Below are positions 55,319 to 63,701 of a DNA stretch of 64,000 bases, in pieces. The position numbers were made by a program, and so were the translations under genes. This stretch comes from JAJYIW01 sp963781665 (lineage in GTDB: Bacteria > Chloroflexota > Anaerolineae > Anaerolineales > Anaerolineaceae). Numbering within the stretch: position 1 is the first letter of the stretch; every line of letters starts with the position of its first letter. Below the pieces are notes generated by a model that worked only from the letters and a program-made list of their open reading frames with translations, was not told where the DNA came from and made no database searches. The stretch lies in the NCBI GenBank assembly GCA_963781665.1, contig CAWAGA010000002.1, positions 5,332,001-5,396,000 on the forward strand, read 5' to 3'.

Positions 55319-57739
55319 ATGAAGATACCTCGTTCTCAATTCGTCTTTATTTGTGCTAGCGTTGGTGTTCTCCTCATTTTATTCTTGATGATTTGGGCTA
55401 TGCTTTTAATTCTTCAGCGGCCGGATGCTGGGGCTTCCTGGTCTTTTACCTCGGGGGTAGTCGAACAGATCTCACCTGGCGGACCCAGTCAAGGAATTTT
55501 AGAGCTTGGCGATACGATTTTAACCCTGGATGGCCTTCCGGTTCGACAGGCGCGTGGCTATCCGGGCCGAAGCGCGGGAGACATCATCAGTTTACTGGTG
55601 GAACGAAATCATCAAACCATAAATTTAGAAGTTCGATTGGCCCCACCCGGAACGTTAGTTACGCTCGATCGCTTAACGCCGATGATCATTGCTTTGGCCT
55701 TTTGGATTTTAAGTGTCCTGGTACTCATATATGGTCAACCCCAAAACTTTTTAGTAATTCTTTATGGATTAGCAGCTGCGAGCACACTCACCTTGGGGTC
55801 GCTCTCGTTTTTTGGTCCTTTCTGGACGTCAGTTATGTTCGATTTCATTTTATGGTGGGATGGACCTCTCACCGTTCACACGCATCTGCAGGTATTTCAT
55901 GGCAGATATGGCAAAAAGTTGACCTTTCTGGTTGTTTCCCTATATAGCTTAGCCCTCCCCTTTTCATTGCTCTCCCTCCTCACTCGTATCGGTAATATTG
56001 GACTTGATGCAAGTACGATGCAATTATTCACTTATTGCTGGCTAGGGCTCAATTTTGTAATGGCTTTTGGCTTATCCGTTTTTACGCAAAAATCTTCATC
56101 TCAAATACAAAGACCTCAGCGTCGCTTAGCAATCATGGCATTGGGAGTGGCTGCAGGCGTGCTTCCTTTATTGGTATTTTCACTCCTTCCGGATGCTTTA
56201 TTCGGATCCACCTTTCTGCCTTATGAGTTGGCTTTTATTTTTATGATCACCCTTCCCCTGGGGTATGGAATTGTTGTTTTTGAAGATCGTATACCAAAAG
56301 TTTCACGGATGATCAATCGTGCCATCGGCTATGGATTGATACTGGTTGTCATCACGGCAATTTACATGCTGATCTATTATGGGGTGATTAAGATTTTTCA
56401 GACCCAAGAGCGAACGATACTTCTTACCAGTTTATTTGTGACCTTAGTCCTGATGGCTTCAGCACATCCCATTTTTCGATGGGTCAGAGGTATCGGCGAA
56501 ATAGTGTTATACGGGGATTCCTTCGATTATCAAACAACTTTACGAACCATCGAAAAGTCATTAGCTAACGCAGAAATGACCCCCCAAAGCATCGGGAAAA
56601 TGTTATGTACCAGCCTGGTTCAAAACTTGAACGCGGAGTTCGTCGATATTTTATTAGCCGATGGTTCTATGCAGGAAGTTCAAATCGGCCATTATGATAA
56701 TCCTATAACGGTTCGATTCCCTCCAAAAATCGCTCAAGACATCATCATTCAAAAAAAGGAATTACCTTCAACCGTTATCGAAATAGAATTACCGGTAGAT
56801 GAGAAACTTGTTGTTTTGGCAATTAAAAAGAAAAAAACTAAACTGATCATTCCTCTGAAATGTAATGGCAGAAGCCACGGGTTATTGTTCATCGGTCCAC
56901 GACGAGGTTTTCGAGGGTATGACCAAACAGCCCTGACAATTCTTGAAAGTATTACTCATCAAGCCCAAATTGCAATTGATAATGCTTATCTGCTCGAAGA
57001 GGTCAAGGCAAAAGCAGCCCAGGCTGCCCGTGTACATCGCCTGGTCATTCAAGCCCGCGAAGATGAGCGTAAACGAATTGCCCGCGATTTACATGATCAA
57101 ACCATCCAGGAATTGGTTGGCATGAATTTCCAATTAGCAGAGTTATGTTATGAACAGACTCCCTGGGTAACAGAAAAAGCAACCCAACTTCAAGCAAGAA
57201 TTCGTTTGCTTTCGCAACAATTGCGCCAGGTTTGTGCTGATTTACGCCCACCGGCTCTTGATACCATTGGCCTGATCCCTGCAATTCGATCTCGGATAAC
57301 CAGCTTCAAACAATTGAGCCCGATACAGGTTAGTTTCGGCACTTCAGGAAATCTCGATCAACAAATCCCAGAAGAATATACCATTTACTTCTATCGGGTC
57401 CTTCAAGAATTGTTACAAAATATCCGTAAGCACAGTAGCGCCAACCAAATCGATGTATGGCTGGATGTTGGAAAAGAACGAATCATCCTTACCGTGAAGG
57501 ACGATGGACACGGTTTTATTGTTCCAGAACAACTCGAGGCGCTGGCTAAGGACCGTCACTTTGGTTTATTGGGTTTACAAGAGATGCTGGAACCACTCGG
57601 CGGTAAACTTTTTGTTCAATCCAGTCCTGGGAAGGGCTGTATCATTCGGGCTATCTTACGCTTGACTACTGCAGTAGAAGAATCGAACCGGTTGAATACC
57701 CGAATAACGGAATCCGAGGAGAAACAGAATGTCGATTAG
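55319..57739 (+). CDS. comP: ComP-like membrane histidine kinase with PDZ domain
   Basis: 806 residues. Membrane helix about 8-33, extracytoplasmic PDZ-like domain about 45-105 (GVVEQISPGGPSQGILELGD), then about seven helices (115-360), a GAF-like region (about 395-560), HisKA_3 with IARDLHDQTIQEL (phospho-acceptor His592) and an HATPase with N-box LQELLQNIRKHS and G-box DDGHGF. Bacillus ComP has the same order, including the PDZ segment between the first helices. Presumed receptor of the modified ComX-like peptide. Preceded by TATAAT at 55253-55258, a possible separate promoter. Its end overlaps comA by 11 bases. Confidence 0.87.
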   Translation: MKIPRSQFVFICASVGVLLILFLMIWAMLLILQRPDAGASWSFTSGVVEQISPGGPSQGILELGDTILTLDGLPVRQARGYPGRSAGDIISLLVERNHQTINLEVRLAPPGTLVTLDRLTPMIIALAFWILSVLVLIYGQPQNFLVILYGLAAASTLTLGSLSFFGPFWTSVMFDFILWWDGPLTVHTHLQVFHGRYGKKLTFLVVSLYSLALPFSLLSLLTRIGNIGLDASTMQLFTYCWLGLNFVMAFGLSVFTQKSSSQIQRPQRRLAIMALGVAAGVLPLLVFSLLPDALFGSTFLPYELAFIFMITLPLGYGIVVFEDRIPKVSRMINRAIGYGLILVVITAIYMLIYYGVIKIFQTQERTILLTSLFVTLVLMASAHPIFRWVRGIGEIVLYGDSFDYQTTLRTIEKSLANAEMTPQSIGKMLCTSLVQNLNAEFVDILLADGSMQEVQIGHYDNPITVRFPPKIAQDIIIQKKELPSTVIEIELPVDEKLVVLAIKKKKTKLIIPLKCNGRSHGLLFIGPRRGFRGYDQTALTILESITHQAQIAIDNAYLLEEVKAKAAQAARVHRLVIQAREDERKRIARDLHDQTIQELVGMNFQLAELCYEQTPWVTEKATQLQARIRLLSQQLRQVCADLRPPALDTIGLIPAIRSRITSFKQLSPIQVSFGTSGNLDQQIPEEYTIYFYRVLQELLQNIRKHSSANQIDVWLDVGKERIILTVKDDGHGFIVPEQLEALAKDRHFGLLGLQEMLEPLGGKLFVQSSPGKGCIIRAILRLTTAVEESNRLNTRITESEEKQNVD

Positions 57740-58358
57740 TATCGTGATTGCCGACGATCACCCTGTCGTCCGTGTAGGCATTGAAGGTCTCTTAATTCAT
57801 TATCCGGAGTTTGAAATAATCGGAGAAGCAACGACCGGTGATGAAGCCTTGAACCTGTGTCTGGAGAAACAGCCCGACGTATTAGTCCTCGATATTAATA
57901 TGCCAGGTTTGAAAGCGGTGCAGGTCGTCAGCCAAATCCGGCAATGTCAGCTACCGACACGAATACTGATCATGACTTCCCATGGAGATGCAGGCATCGT
58001 GTATGCTATGCTGCAGGCAGGAGCAATCGGGTATCTGCTCAAAGATGATGGACCTACAGCGATTGTCGAAGCAATCAGGAAAGTTGCCTCCGGCGAAACA
58101 TGGTTCAGTAAAAACCTGGAATCCATTGTTGAATCCTTAAAGGACGAGAATGGAACAAACATTAACATCACGGAACGTGAGAAGGAAATTCTTCTTCTTG
58201 TATCGGAGGGGCTAACGAACAAAGAGATCGCCCAACAACTCGAAATCACAGAGCGAACGGTAGAATCTCATCTCACCCAAATATTCCGGAAATCTGGAAT
58301 CTCTTCCCGGGTCGAATTGGCTTTATGGGCAAAAGAACGTTCAATTTGTGGGTTTTAA
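57729..58358 (+). CDS. comA: ComA-like NarL/LuxR response regulator
   Basis: 209 residues. Receiver domain with IADDHP, phospho-acceptor Asp55 in VLDINMPG, Thr/Ser and Lys switch residues (MTSHG, YLLKDD), then a GerE/LuxR helix-turn-helix (TEREKEILLLVSEGLTNKEI, ERTVESHL). Overlaps the kinase gene, the rule for cognate pairs. NarL-type proteins bind inverted repeats as dimers; the palindromes before comX and at cassette junctions are the obvious targets (inference). Confidence 0.88.
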   Translation: MSISIVIADDHPVVRVGIEGLLIHYPEFEIIGEATTGDEALNLCLEKQPDVLVLDINMPGLKAVQVVSQIRQCQLPTRILIMTSHGDAGIVYAMLQAGAIGYLLKDDGPTAIVEAIRKVASGETWFSKNLESIVESLKDENGTNINITEREKEILLLVSEGLTNKEIAQQLEITERTVESHLTQIFRKSGISSRVELALWAKERSICGF

Positions 58359-58400
58359 TTCGGTACGTTGAATATCTATACGGCTGATTGTCAGTTATAT

Positions 58401-58437
58401 GGGACATTTGTCCCGGCCTCCACGGGACACTTGTCCC
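58401..58437. repeat. Two GGGACA-NN-TGTCCC palindromes, 23 bp apart
   Basis: GGGACATTTGTCCC (58401-58414) and GGGACACTTGTCCC (58424-58437), 43 bases after comA. Paired palindromes two helical turns apart suit a protein-binding site or the repeated ends of an insertion element. No U-run, so not a terminator. Confidence 0.6.
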
Positions 58438-58864
58438 TTGCATTTATGAAATTACTTGGTATTATTCAAACTAACAAATGCGCTCACAAGCGCCATATTC
58501 AGACCAATAAAAACCATACGTCGGCTGGATTCAGAACCTGCCCGTAAATCTCGAAGATGAGCTGTTAGTAGCAGAGAGCTAGCAAATCACTCTTCTCGAA
58601 CAAATTACGGGTGGAACCTTTGTCAAAACAAAGTCGCGTGTGGTTTTTTATTTTAACGTCTGGCTGCCTGGCTCTCCTCAGAGACCTTGGCTGGAAAATA
58701 TCGACCGCGGAGAGCCGAAACCATCCTTCGGGAATTGGGATGGTGGATCACAGGCAAACTGGTTTTTATTCCCATCCCCAATCGCACTTTTGCCGGGCGG
58801 TTGGGCAGCAAGGTGCAGACATTGGATCGCTCACCTGCACTGTGGGCCTCAGTCAAGCGGTCAT

Positions 58865-58900
58865 CCTGCGAAATTCGCAGGCCCTCCTCCCCCAGAGGAG
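58865..58900 (+). other. Two adjacent hairpins
   Basis: CCTGCG/CGCAGG (58865-58881, AAATT loop) followed by CTCCTC/GAGGAG (58884-58900, CCCCA loop), 120 bases before the integrase start. May be leader structure or part of an attachment site. Confidence 0.4.
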
Positions 58901-59022
58901 TTGCAACTCAAGGCGGTGCGCCGGCAGGTTGTCTTAACGAGGTTGGCAAAAAGAAGCTCGTAATAGGAAACTAAGGGAAGATGCTTTTCGTGCATTCGTA
59001 GGTGATTTTAAGGAGGAAAATC

Positions 59023-60006
59023 ATGAGCAAAAAGAATAAAGGCAGCCTGGGGTACCAGATGATGAAAGCCCTGCAGGGCATCTTTCGCCCTGGCATCAGC
59101 CGGCACGAGGCCAAGAGACATCACCGGGAAAGAGGATTGATCACCAGCATTTCGACCATGCGTAATATGTCCGCCAACGTTCACCAGTTTGCCCGGTTCA
59201 TCCGCTCTACCTGGCCAGATTTGAAATACTTGCCTCAGGTCAGGCCTGAAATGGCGTTGGTTTATGTTCAAGCCTTGCAGGATCGAGAGGTTTCGGGTGG
59301 GACCCTTGGGCGGGTGTGTGCGACGATCCGGAAACTGGACTTTGCCTGCCACAAGGATGGCACCTTTCCGCCTGATGCCCCACCCCTCCTGCCCACTCGA
59401 AAGCAAGGCGGGCCGGGTGGTTTTCATTCTGTTGCCAGGCCCATTCCCTATACCCCCCAGCAGGCTGAAACTATCATCCTCAAGGTAGCAGAATCTGACA
59501 AAGAAATTGCCAGGTTGCTCACCCTGATGTGGAAAGCGGGGTTACGCGTCACCGAAGCGGTCTACCTGCGCACCCAGGACATCGACCTGGAGAACGGGGT
59601 GATCGTCCTGAATGCCACCGGAAACGTGAACCGCACGAAAGGCGGCCGGCCGCGATCAGTCAAGTTTTTCCCCGAAGACCACGATTTCTTCTCCGTCTTG
59701 AAGGGATCACCTGCGCAACCCGATAGCGGCCATTTGTTCAAAGAGCGGCGCAGCCTGCCTGACCGGGCCCGTGCCCTGGTTCGCGAGGCTTGCCGTGAAC
59801 TCAACCTGACCTGCCTGGGGACCCACGCTTTTCGGAAGGCTTTCAGTGTTGAGAATTACCACCAGGCCAGAATGCAAGGCGCTGATGACCACCAGGCTTT
59901 ACGAGATACGTCCCTCCAATTGGGTCACCCTCGGGCGGAGGTCACCGCTCAGAGCTACGTTTCGAGAGCAGAACGGAAGAAAGGGGTAGAAAATGGAATT
60001 AGCTGA
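59023..60006 (+). CDS. Tyrosine recombinase / integrase
   Basis: 327 residues from ATG 59023 (AAGGAGG upstream); the longer frame from 59002 lacks a site. An N-terminal SAM-like DNA-binding domain (about 30-120) precedes the catalytic domain with Arg in KAGLRVTEA, HAFRKAF (HxxR), LGHPRAEV and the nucleophile Tyr in TAQSYVSRA. All catalytic residues are present. It starts an operon-like run with the next genes (14-base overlap). Confidence 0.85.
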   Translation: MSKKNKGSLGYQMMKALQGIFRPGISRHEAKRHHRERGLITSISTMRNMSANVHQFARFIRSTWPDLKYLPQVRPEMALVYVQALQDREVSGGTLGRVCATIRKLDFACHKDGTFPPDAPPLLPTRKQGGPGGFHSVARPIPYTPQQAETIILKVAESDKEIARLLTLMWKAGLRVTEAVYLRTQDIDLENGVIVLNATGNVNRTKGGRPRSVKFFPEDHDFFSVLKGSPAQPDSGHLFKERRSLPDRARALVREACRELNLTCLGTHAFRKAFSVENYHQARMQGADDHQALRDTSLQLGHPRAEVTAQSYVSRAERKKGVENGIS

Positions 60007-60754
60007 TAATGGAGAATTACCGGTCTTAGCCGGCCAATATGTCAGCAAACAGGACCGGGAAGAAACCAGGATTTCGCTTTTCAACTGCCTGCAACAAAGC
60101 TGGGTCCTTTGGCGGGATATCCCCTATCCCACCAATCAACCCAAATTACCTGACACCATCGTTCTCATCCATCCTGTCTGGGGAAATTTCGGTCAGATTG
60201 AATTATACGAGCAAGAAAATCGGCGCACTTTGGTGACCATCTACCAGCCGCCATTGCCAGACGAAGAAGAGATTTTAGATTATGAAAAAGCGATCCGGGA
60301 TCACCTGCCCAGGCCGGCTTTCCAGATCTGGTTCTTCGATAACCTTGGCTGGCCGGCCAAGGTGGAAGAACTCCTGGGGCAAGTTCTCCTTGATCACCGC
60401 TTATCTTGCCTGCGGGATATCCATGGCAGTCTCGTCGATAGTCTGGAACTGGTACCGGGAGGATTATCCTGCTATCAGATGCAGTTGGTCCCATCTGTTG
60501 GGATATCCCAAATGCAAGCGCCTGCGGAACCGCCCGAAAAGGATGAAACTCAGGATATCCCGCCATTGCCTAAATCCGAAGGTCGAACCACTCCTCTCGG
60601 AAAGGATAATCAAGAAGTCTTGAGGTTATGGGCAGCCGGCTTAACCGCCAAAGAAATTGGGCTGCGCACCGGAAAAACCGAAAAGACCATCCTGAACCGG
60701 CTGGCCGCCCTGCGCAAAACCCATGGCGAGGAATGCGTCCCGCGGAGAAAATAA
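59993..60754 (+). CDS. Protein of unknown function with C-terminal HTH
   Basis: 253 residues; overlaps the integrase end. The first ~175 residues match no family I know and are acidic and Trp/Pro-containing (IHPVWGNFGQIELYEQ). The last ~50 residues form a LuxR/sigma-4-like helix-turn-helix (EVLRLWAAGLTAKEIGLRTG, TILNRLAALRK). Likely a regulator or accessory factor of the recombinase module. Confidence 0.6.
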   Translation: MELADNGELPVLAGQYVSKQDREETRISLFNCLQQSWVLWRDIPYPTNQPKLPDTIVLIHPVWGNFGQIELYEQENRRTLVTIYQPPLPDEEEILDYEKAIRDHLPRPAFQIWFFDNLGWPAKVEELLGQVLLDHRLSCLRDIHGSLVDSLELVPGGLSCYQMQLVPSVGISQMQAPAEPPEKDETQDIPPLPKSEGRTTPLGKDNQEVLRLWAAGLTAKEIGLRTGKTEKTILNRLAALRKTHGEECVPRRK

Positions 60755-60873
60755 TTCAAGATAAAAAAGTGGGATAAAGGGGGGATATTCTGGGATATGG
60801 ACAAGGGGATATCCTTGCCTCTATAAAACAAGTAACAACCCAAATTACTCAGTCCTTGCTGGAGGAAACCCTG

Positions 60874-61290
60874 ATGTCTCTGAATACCTCAAACCCACGA
60901 ATTAAGCTCCCCCACAGCGTCATCGTGAAAGCGCCAGGCCTGTTACCCATGCTGTACACCGTGCATGAAATGGCCGAGGAGTTATCCCTCCCGGAACGAA
61001 CCCTACGCGATTGGCTGGCCGGTGGCGCGCCCCACACCCGAGACCGCCTGAACCACATCTGGATCAATGGCCAGGTATTTGCAGAGTGGATCGCCAGCCT
61101 ACGGAAGAAACCACCGGATTCCAGACTCAAGCCGGGAGAAGGGTTTTGCCTGACGTGTAAGCAAGCCGTCAAAATGGTGCAGCCGGTCCAGCGTCCATCG
61201 GCGAATGGCCGGTTGGTCTATATCACCGGTTCTTGTCCAAACTGTAAGGGAAAAGTTACCCGCGGAGCTCGTCGTGATCCTGCGCAATAA
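60874..61290 (+). CDS. HTH (excisionase-like) protein with zinc ribbon
   Basis: 138 residues from ATG 60874 (GGAGGA seven bases upstream). MerR/excisionase-type winged helix at about 25-85 (YTVHEMAEELSLPERTLRDW, WINGQVFAEWI) and a four-Cys zinc ribbon (CLTC ... CPNC). Ends inside the start of the second recombinase. A role as directionality factor is plausible but unproven. Confidence 0.65.
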   Translation: MSLNTSNPRIKLPHSVIVKAPGLLPMLYTVHEMAEELSLPERTLRDWLAGGAPHTRDRLNHIWINGQVFAEWIASLRKKPPDSRLKPGEGFCLTCKQAVKMVQPVQRPSANGRLVYITGSCPNCKGKVTRGARRDPAQ

Positions 61291-62368
61291 TTATCTCCTC
61301 GTGAAAGCCTATCTCAAGGATCTGGTGGAAGTCTACCAGTTATCCAGTAGCTCGCTCAACCGCTACCGCTTCTATCTGCGCCACCTCTTGCTTTGGGCCG
61401 GCGAAACCCCCTTATGCCAGGTAACCACCCTGCGACCGACCTTCCCCGGCTACGTCAACAATTTGACTGGCCGCCAAGAGGATGCTCACCTGGCATCGGT
61501 ATCCCAGAAAAAGATCATCGAATCCGGGAAACGTTTTTTTACCTGGGCCAAACAAAACCACCCGAAGGAGTTCGAGAAAGTCAGTCCGACCTGGTTAGCA
61601 AGCTTGCGACCCCCAAGAACCAAAGGTACCTGTGAAGATCACGAATATGTCACTTTAGAAGAAGTGTACAATTTAATTTCGTTGCCTGCAAATGAAGGAG
61701 ATTTAGCGCTGCTACGAGATAAAGCCTCCGCAGCTCTCCTTTTCCTCTCCGGCGCCAGGGCCAGCGCCTTCACCACCTTACCCATCTCGGCAGTGGATCT
61801 GGCGAACCGGTCGCTCTATCAATGGCCAGAACTGGGGGTGGAAACGAAAAATAGCAAACGGGCCACGACCTTTCTCTTGCCCATCCCAGAGCTCCTGCCA
61901 ATCGTCCAGGCCTGGGATGTCATTGTTCGCAGAGAGCTTCTGTCGACCGCACCCTGGTATGCCCCAGTGACGATCCACTGGGGCAGCCAGGCCCTCGACC
62001 CGGTAACTCCAGGCAAGAATCGTAACCAGGCCCTGGATAAGCGCCTGCACCGGCTGTTCGCCCTGGCCGGCTTAACCTACCATTCCGCTCACAAATTCCG
62101 CCACGGTCACGCGGTTTTTGGGCTGCAGTACGCTCAGACGATGGCCGATTACAAGGCTGTGTCGATGAACCTGATGCATGAAGACATCAAGATCACCGAC
62201 GAGATTTACGCCCCCATTTTATCCAGCGAAGTGAAGGAGAGAATCGGCAGGTTGACTTCCGTTTCAAACCAACCTAGCGATGAGGAATTAGCAAATACGT
62301 TTGCTCACCTTTCGAATAACGACCTGGCAAGAATAATGCTAGCCGCTGCTCAACGTCTGTCTTCATAA
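61274..62368 (+). CDS. Second tyrosine recombinase
   Basis: 364 residues from GTG 61274, overlapping the HTH gene by 17 bases; an earlier frame start at 61205 is not needed. N-terminal core-binding domain (about 10-110), catalytic domain with Arg in FLSGARASAF, HKFRHGHAV (HxxR), LMHEDIKITDEIY (His and Tyr). Diverged from the first recombinase. Two recombinases around a small HTH protein resemble Tn554/TnpAB-like or ICE recombination modules. Confidence 0.82.
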   Translation: MILRNNYLLVKAYLKDLVEVYQLSSSSLNRYRFYLRHLLLWAGETPLCQVTTLRPTFPGYVNNLTGRQEDAHLASVSQKKIIESGKRFFTWAKQNHPKEFEKVSPTWLASLRPPRTKGTCEDHEYVTLEEVYNLISLPANEGDLALLRDKASAALLFLSGARASAFTTLPISAVDLANRSLYQWPELGVETKNSKRATTFLLPIPELLPIVQAWDVIVRRELLSTAPWYAPVTIHWGSQALDPVTPGKNRNQALDKRLHRLFALAGLTYHSAHKFRHGHAVFGLQYAQTMADYKAVSMNLMHEDIKITDEIYAPILSSEVKERIGRLTSVSNQPSDEELANTFAHLSNNDLARIMLAAAQRLSS

Positions 62369-62499
62369 GGTTCCATACCTGCGGTCTCCTTTGACTGATC
62401 AGAACTGCTTCATTCGAGCTGCAATTTGGTTCCGGCCCATATTACAAAAGCCAAAGATCGGCAAGTGGCTTTACATAGAGTTGGGATAATTATAAATAG

Positions 62500-62549
62500 T
62501 ATTTACAATCATACTCATATCGTATATAATCTGAGTATGATTGTAAATA
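62500..62549 (+). promoter_or_regulatory. abiEi promoter and operator
   Basis: An 18-bp perfect inverted repeat: TATTTACAATCATACTCA (62500-62517) and its complement (62532-62549), 14-bp spacer. TTTACA lies in the left arm and TATAAT at 62525-62530 in the spacer, 17 bp apart. The ATG lies inside the right arm, about 7 bases after -10, so the message is probably leaderless. AbiEi proteins repress their own operons through inverted repeats (family knowledge). Confidence 0.75.
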
Positions 62550-63148
62550 AGGAAAAATCTTACCTGAAGCAAATGAGAAAGCTCCTGGCAGAGCAGAATG
62601 GCACCCTGCTGACCTCTGATCTGGCCCGGCTTAACATCCCCAGAACCTATCTTTCAATCCTGGAACAAAATGGTGAAATCGAACGGGTTGCCCGAGGGGT
62701 ATTTCAAACAACCGGATTCATTGAGGACGAACTTTTTGTTTTGCAAGCCAGATACAAATCGTCGATCTACTCTCACGAAACGGCCCTCTATCTTCACGAA
62801 TTAACCGATCGAACCCCTTTATCGTTTTCAATTTCAGTTCCGGTGGGTTACCATTCAATTTCATTGAGCAAGAGCGGCCATAAAATCTATTACGTTAGCC
62901 GAAGACACTTCAATCTGGGTGTCGAAACGATCCAATCCCCGCAGGGAAATGAATTACGAGTTACCGGTTTGGAAAGAACGATTACAGATATGATCCGCAG
63001 CCGGAATCAGATGGACGTGCAAGCTGTCAATGAAGCCTTGAAACGATACGTCCGGAGAAATGATAAGAATCTCAATTTGCTCTACGATTACGCTCGCCAA
63101 TTCAGAGTTCAAAAAATGGTCCGAGAATACATCGAGGTCCTCTTGTGA
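62537..63148 (+). CDS. AbiEi-type antitoxin (type IV TA)
   Basis: 203 residues. N-terminal winged helix (LLTSDLARLNIPRTYLSILE, IERVARGVFQ) and C-terminal AbiEi antitoxin domain (SHETALYLHELTDRTPL, ERTITDMIRSRNQMD, EALKRYV). ATG 62537 is chosen by its place in the operator; upstream in-frame starts precede the promoter. The GTGA overlap with the next frame is typical of abiEi-abiEii. With the toxin ruined it is an orphan antitoxin. Confidence 0.8.
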   Translation: MIVNKEKSYLKQMRKLLAEQNGTLLTSDLARLNIPRTYLSILEQNGEIERVARGVFQTTGFIEDELFVLQARYKSSIYSHETALYLHELTDRTPLSFSISVPVGYHSISLSKSGHKIYYVSRRHFNLGVETIQSPQGNELRVTGLERTITDMIRSRNQMDVQAVNEALKRYVRRNDKNLNLLYDYARQFRVQKMVREYIEVLL

Positions 63149-63299
63149 ACAAAGCCATGCAACTGAAAGCTTGAAAGATGGATGTGGCAGCCAGTCTTCA
63201 TATTTTTCTGGTCAGGCGATACTTCAATATTTCATCTTGGAACGATTCTTTTCAGATGCATTTAGTAGGATACTTAAAAAAACGCGAGCAAATAAGTAA
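63145..63299 (+). pseudogene. AbiEii toxin remnant
   Basis: Starts GTGAACAAAGCCATGCAACT (VNKAMQLKA), the usual AbiEii opening, then a stop; in the next frame SGQAILQYFILERFFSDAFS matches the following family segment. The nucleotidyltransferase core is gone. The rest to 63467 shows no gene. Confidence 0.6.
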
Positions 63300-63467
63300 A
63301 TAGTCTTCTATCGAGTAAGCAAAGGATAGGAAAGCTTGCAGTCTGTATTGCGACAACCTTTTTACCTTAATGAAAATTACCGGTAAAGGATCAGCTTGAA
63401 CAGACGTTTGAAAATGACCTAAAATGGTTATAATTTGTTGAAGCAACCATTAGTGGAGGTAGCTGTA

Positions 63468-63701
63468 ATGAATGATAATTTGCAAGACCGGATTGAAGTT
63501 AATCCTGAAGTAGTTTTAGGAAAACCCGTTATTCGCGGAACTCGAATAACGGTTGAATTGATCTTACGTAAATTGAGCGAAGGTGCAACCGAGACTGATT
63601 TGTTGGACGCCTACCCACGTTTGACCCGACAGGATATCCATGCTGCTCTGGCTTACGCTGCCAACTCGCTGGCTCATGAAACGATATTAATCCAAAACTG
63701 A
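63468..63701 (+). CDS. DUF433 antitoxin-like protein
   Basis: 77 residues from ATG 63468 (GGAGG upstream). Shows the DUF433 signature GKPVIRGTRITVELIL and a helix-turn-helix tail (TRQDIHAALAYA). TATAAT at 63429-63434 is a likely -10. The stop overlaps the next ATG by one base. DUF433 proteins are usual partners of DUF5615 PIN-like toxins. Confidence 0.85.
   Translation: MNDNLQDRIEVNPEVVLGKPVIRGTRITVELILRKLSEGATETDLLDAYPRLTRQDIHAALAYAANSLAHETILIQN

Larger units (their letters stand above)
58359..59022. other. Intergenic boundary region, no gene called
   Basis: 664 bases between the quorum module and the integrase. Several overlapping open frames at 58611-58974 have no ribosome site, bias or motif. 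It contains the paired palindromes at 58401-58437 and two adjacent hairpins at 58865-58900, and ends with a strong AAGGAGG for the integrase. Confidence 0.55.

Noticed and set aside
58611..58974. Overlapping open frames before the integrase
   Set aside because: Three frames are open at once, none with a start signal or motif; likely structured noncoding DNA.
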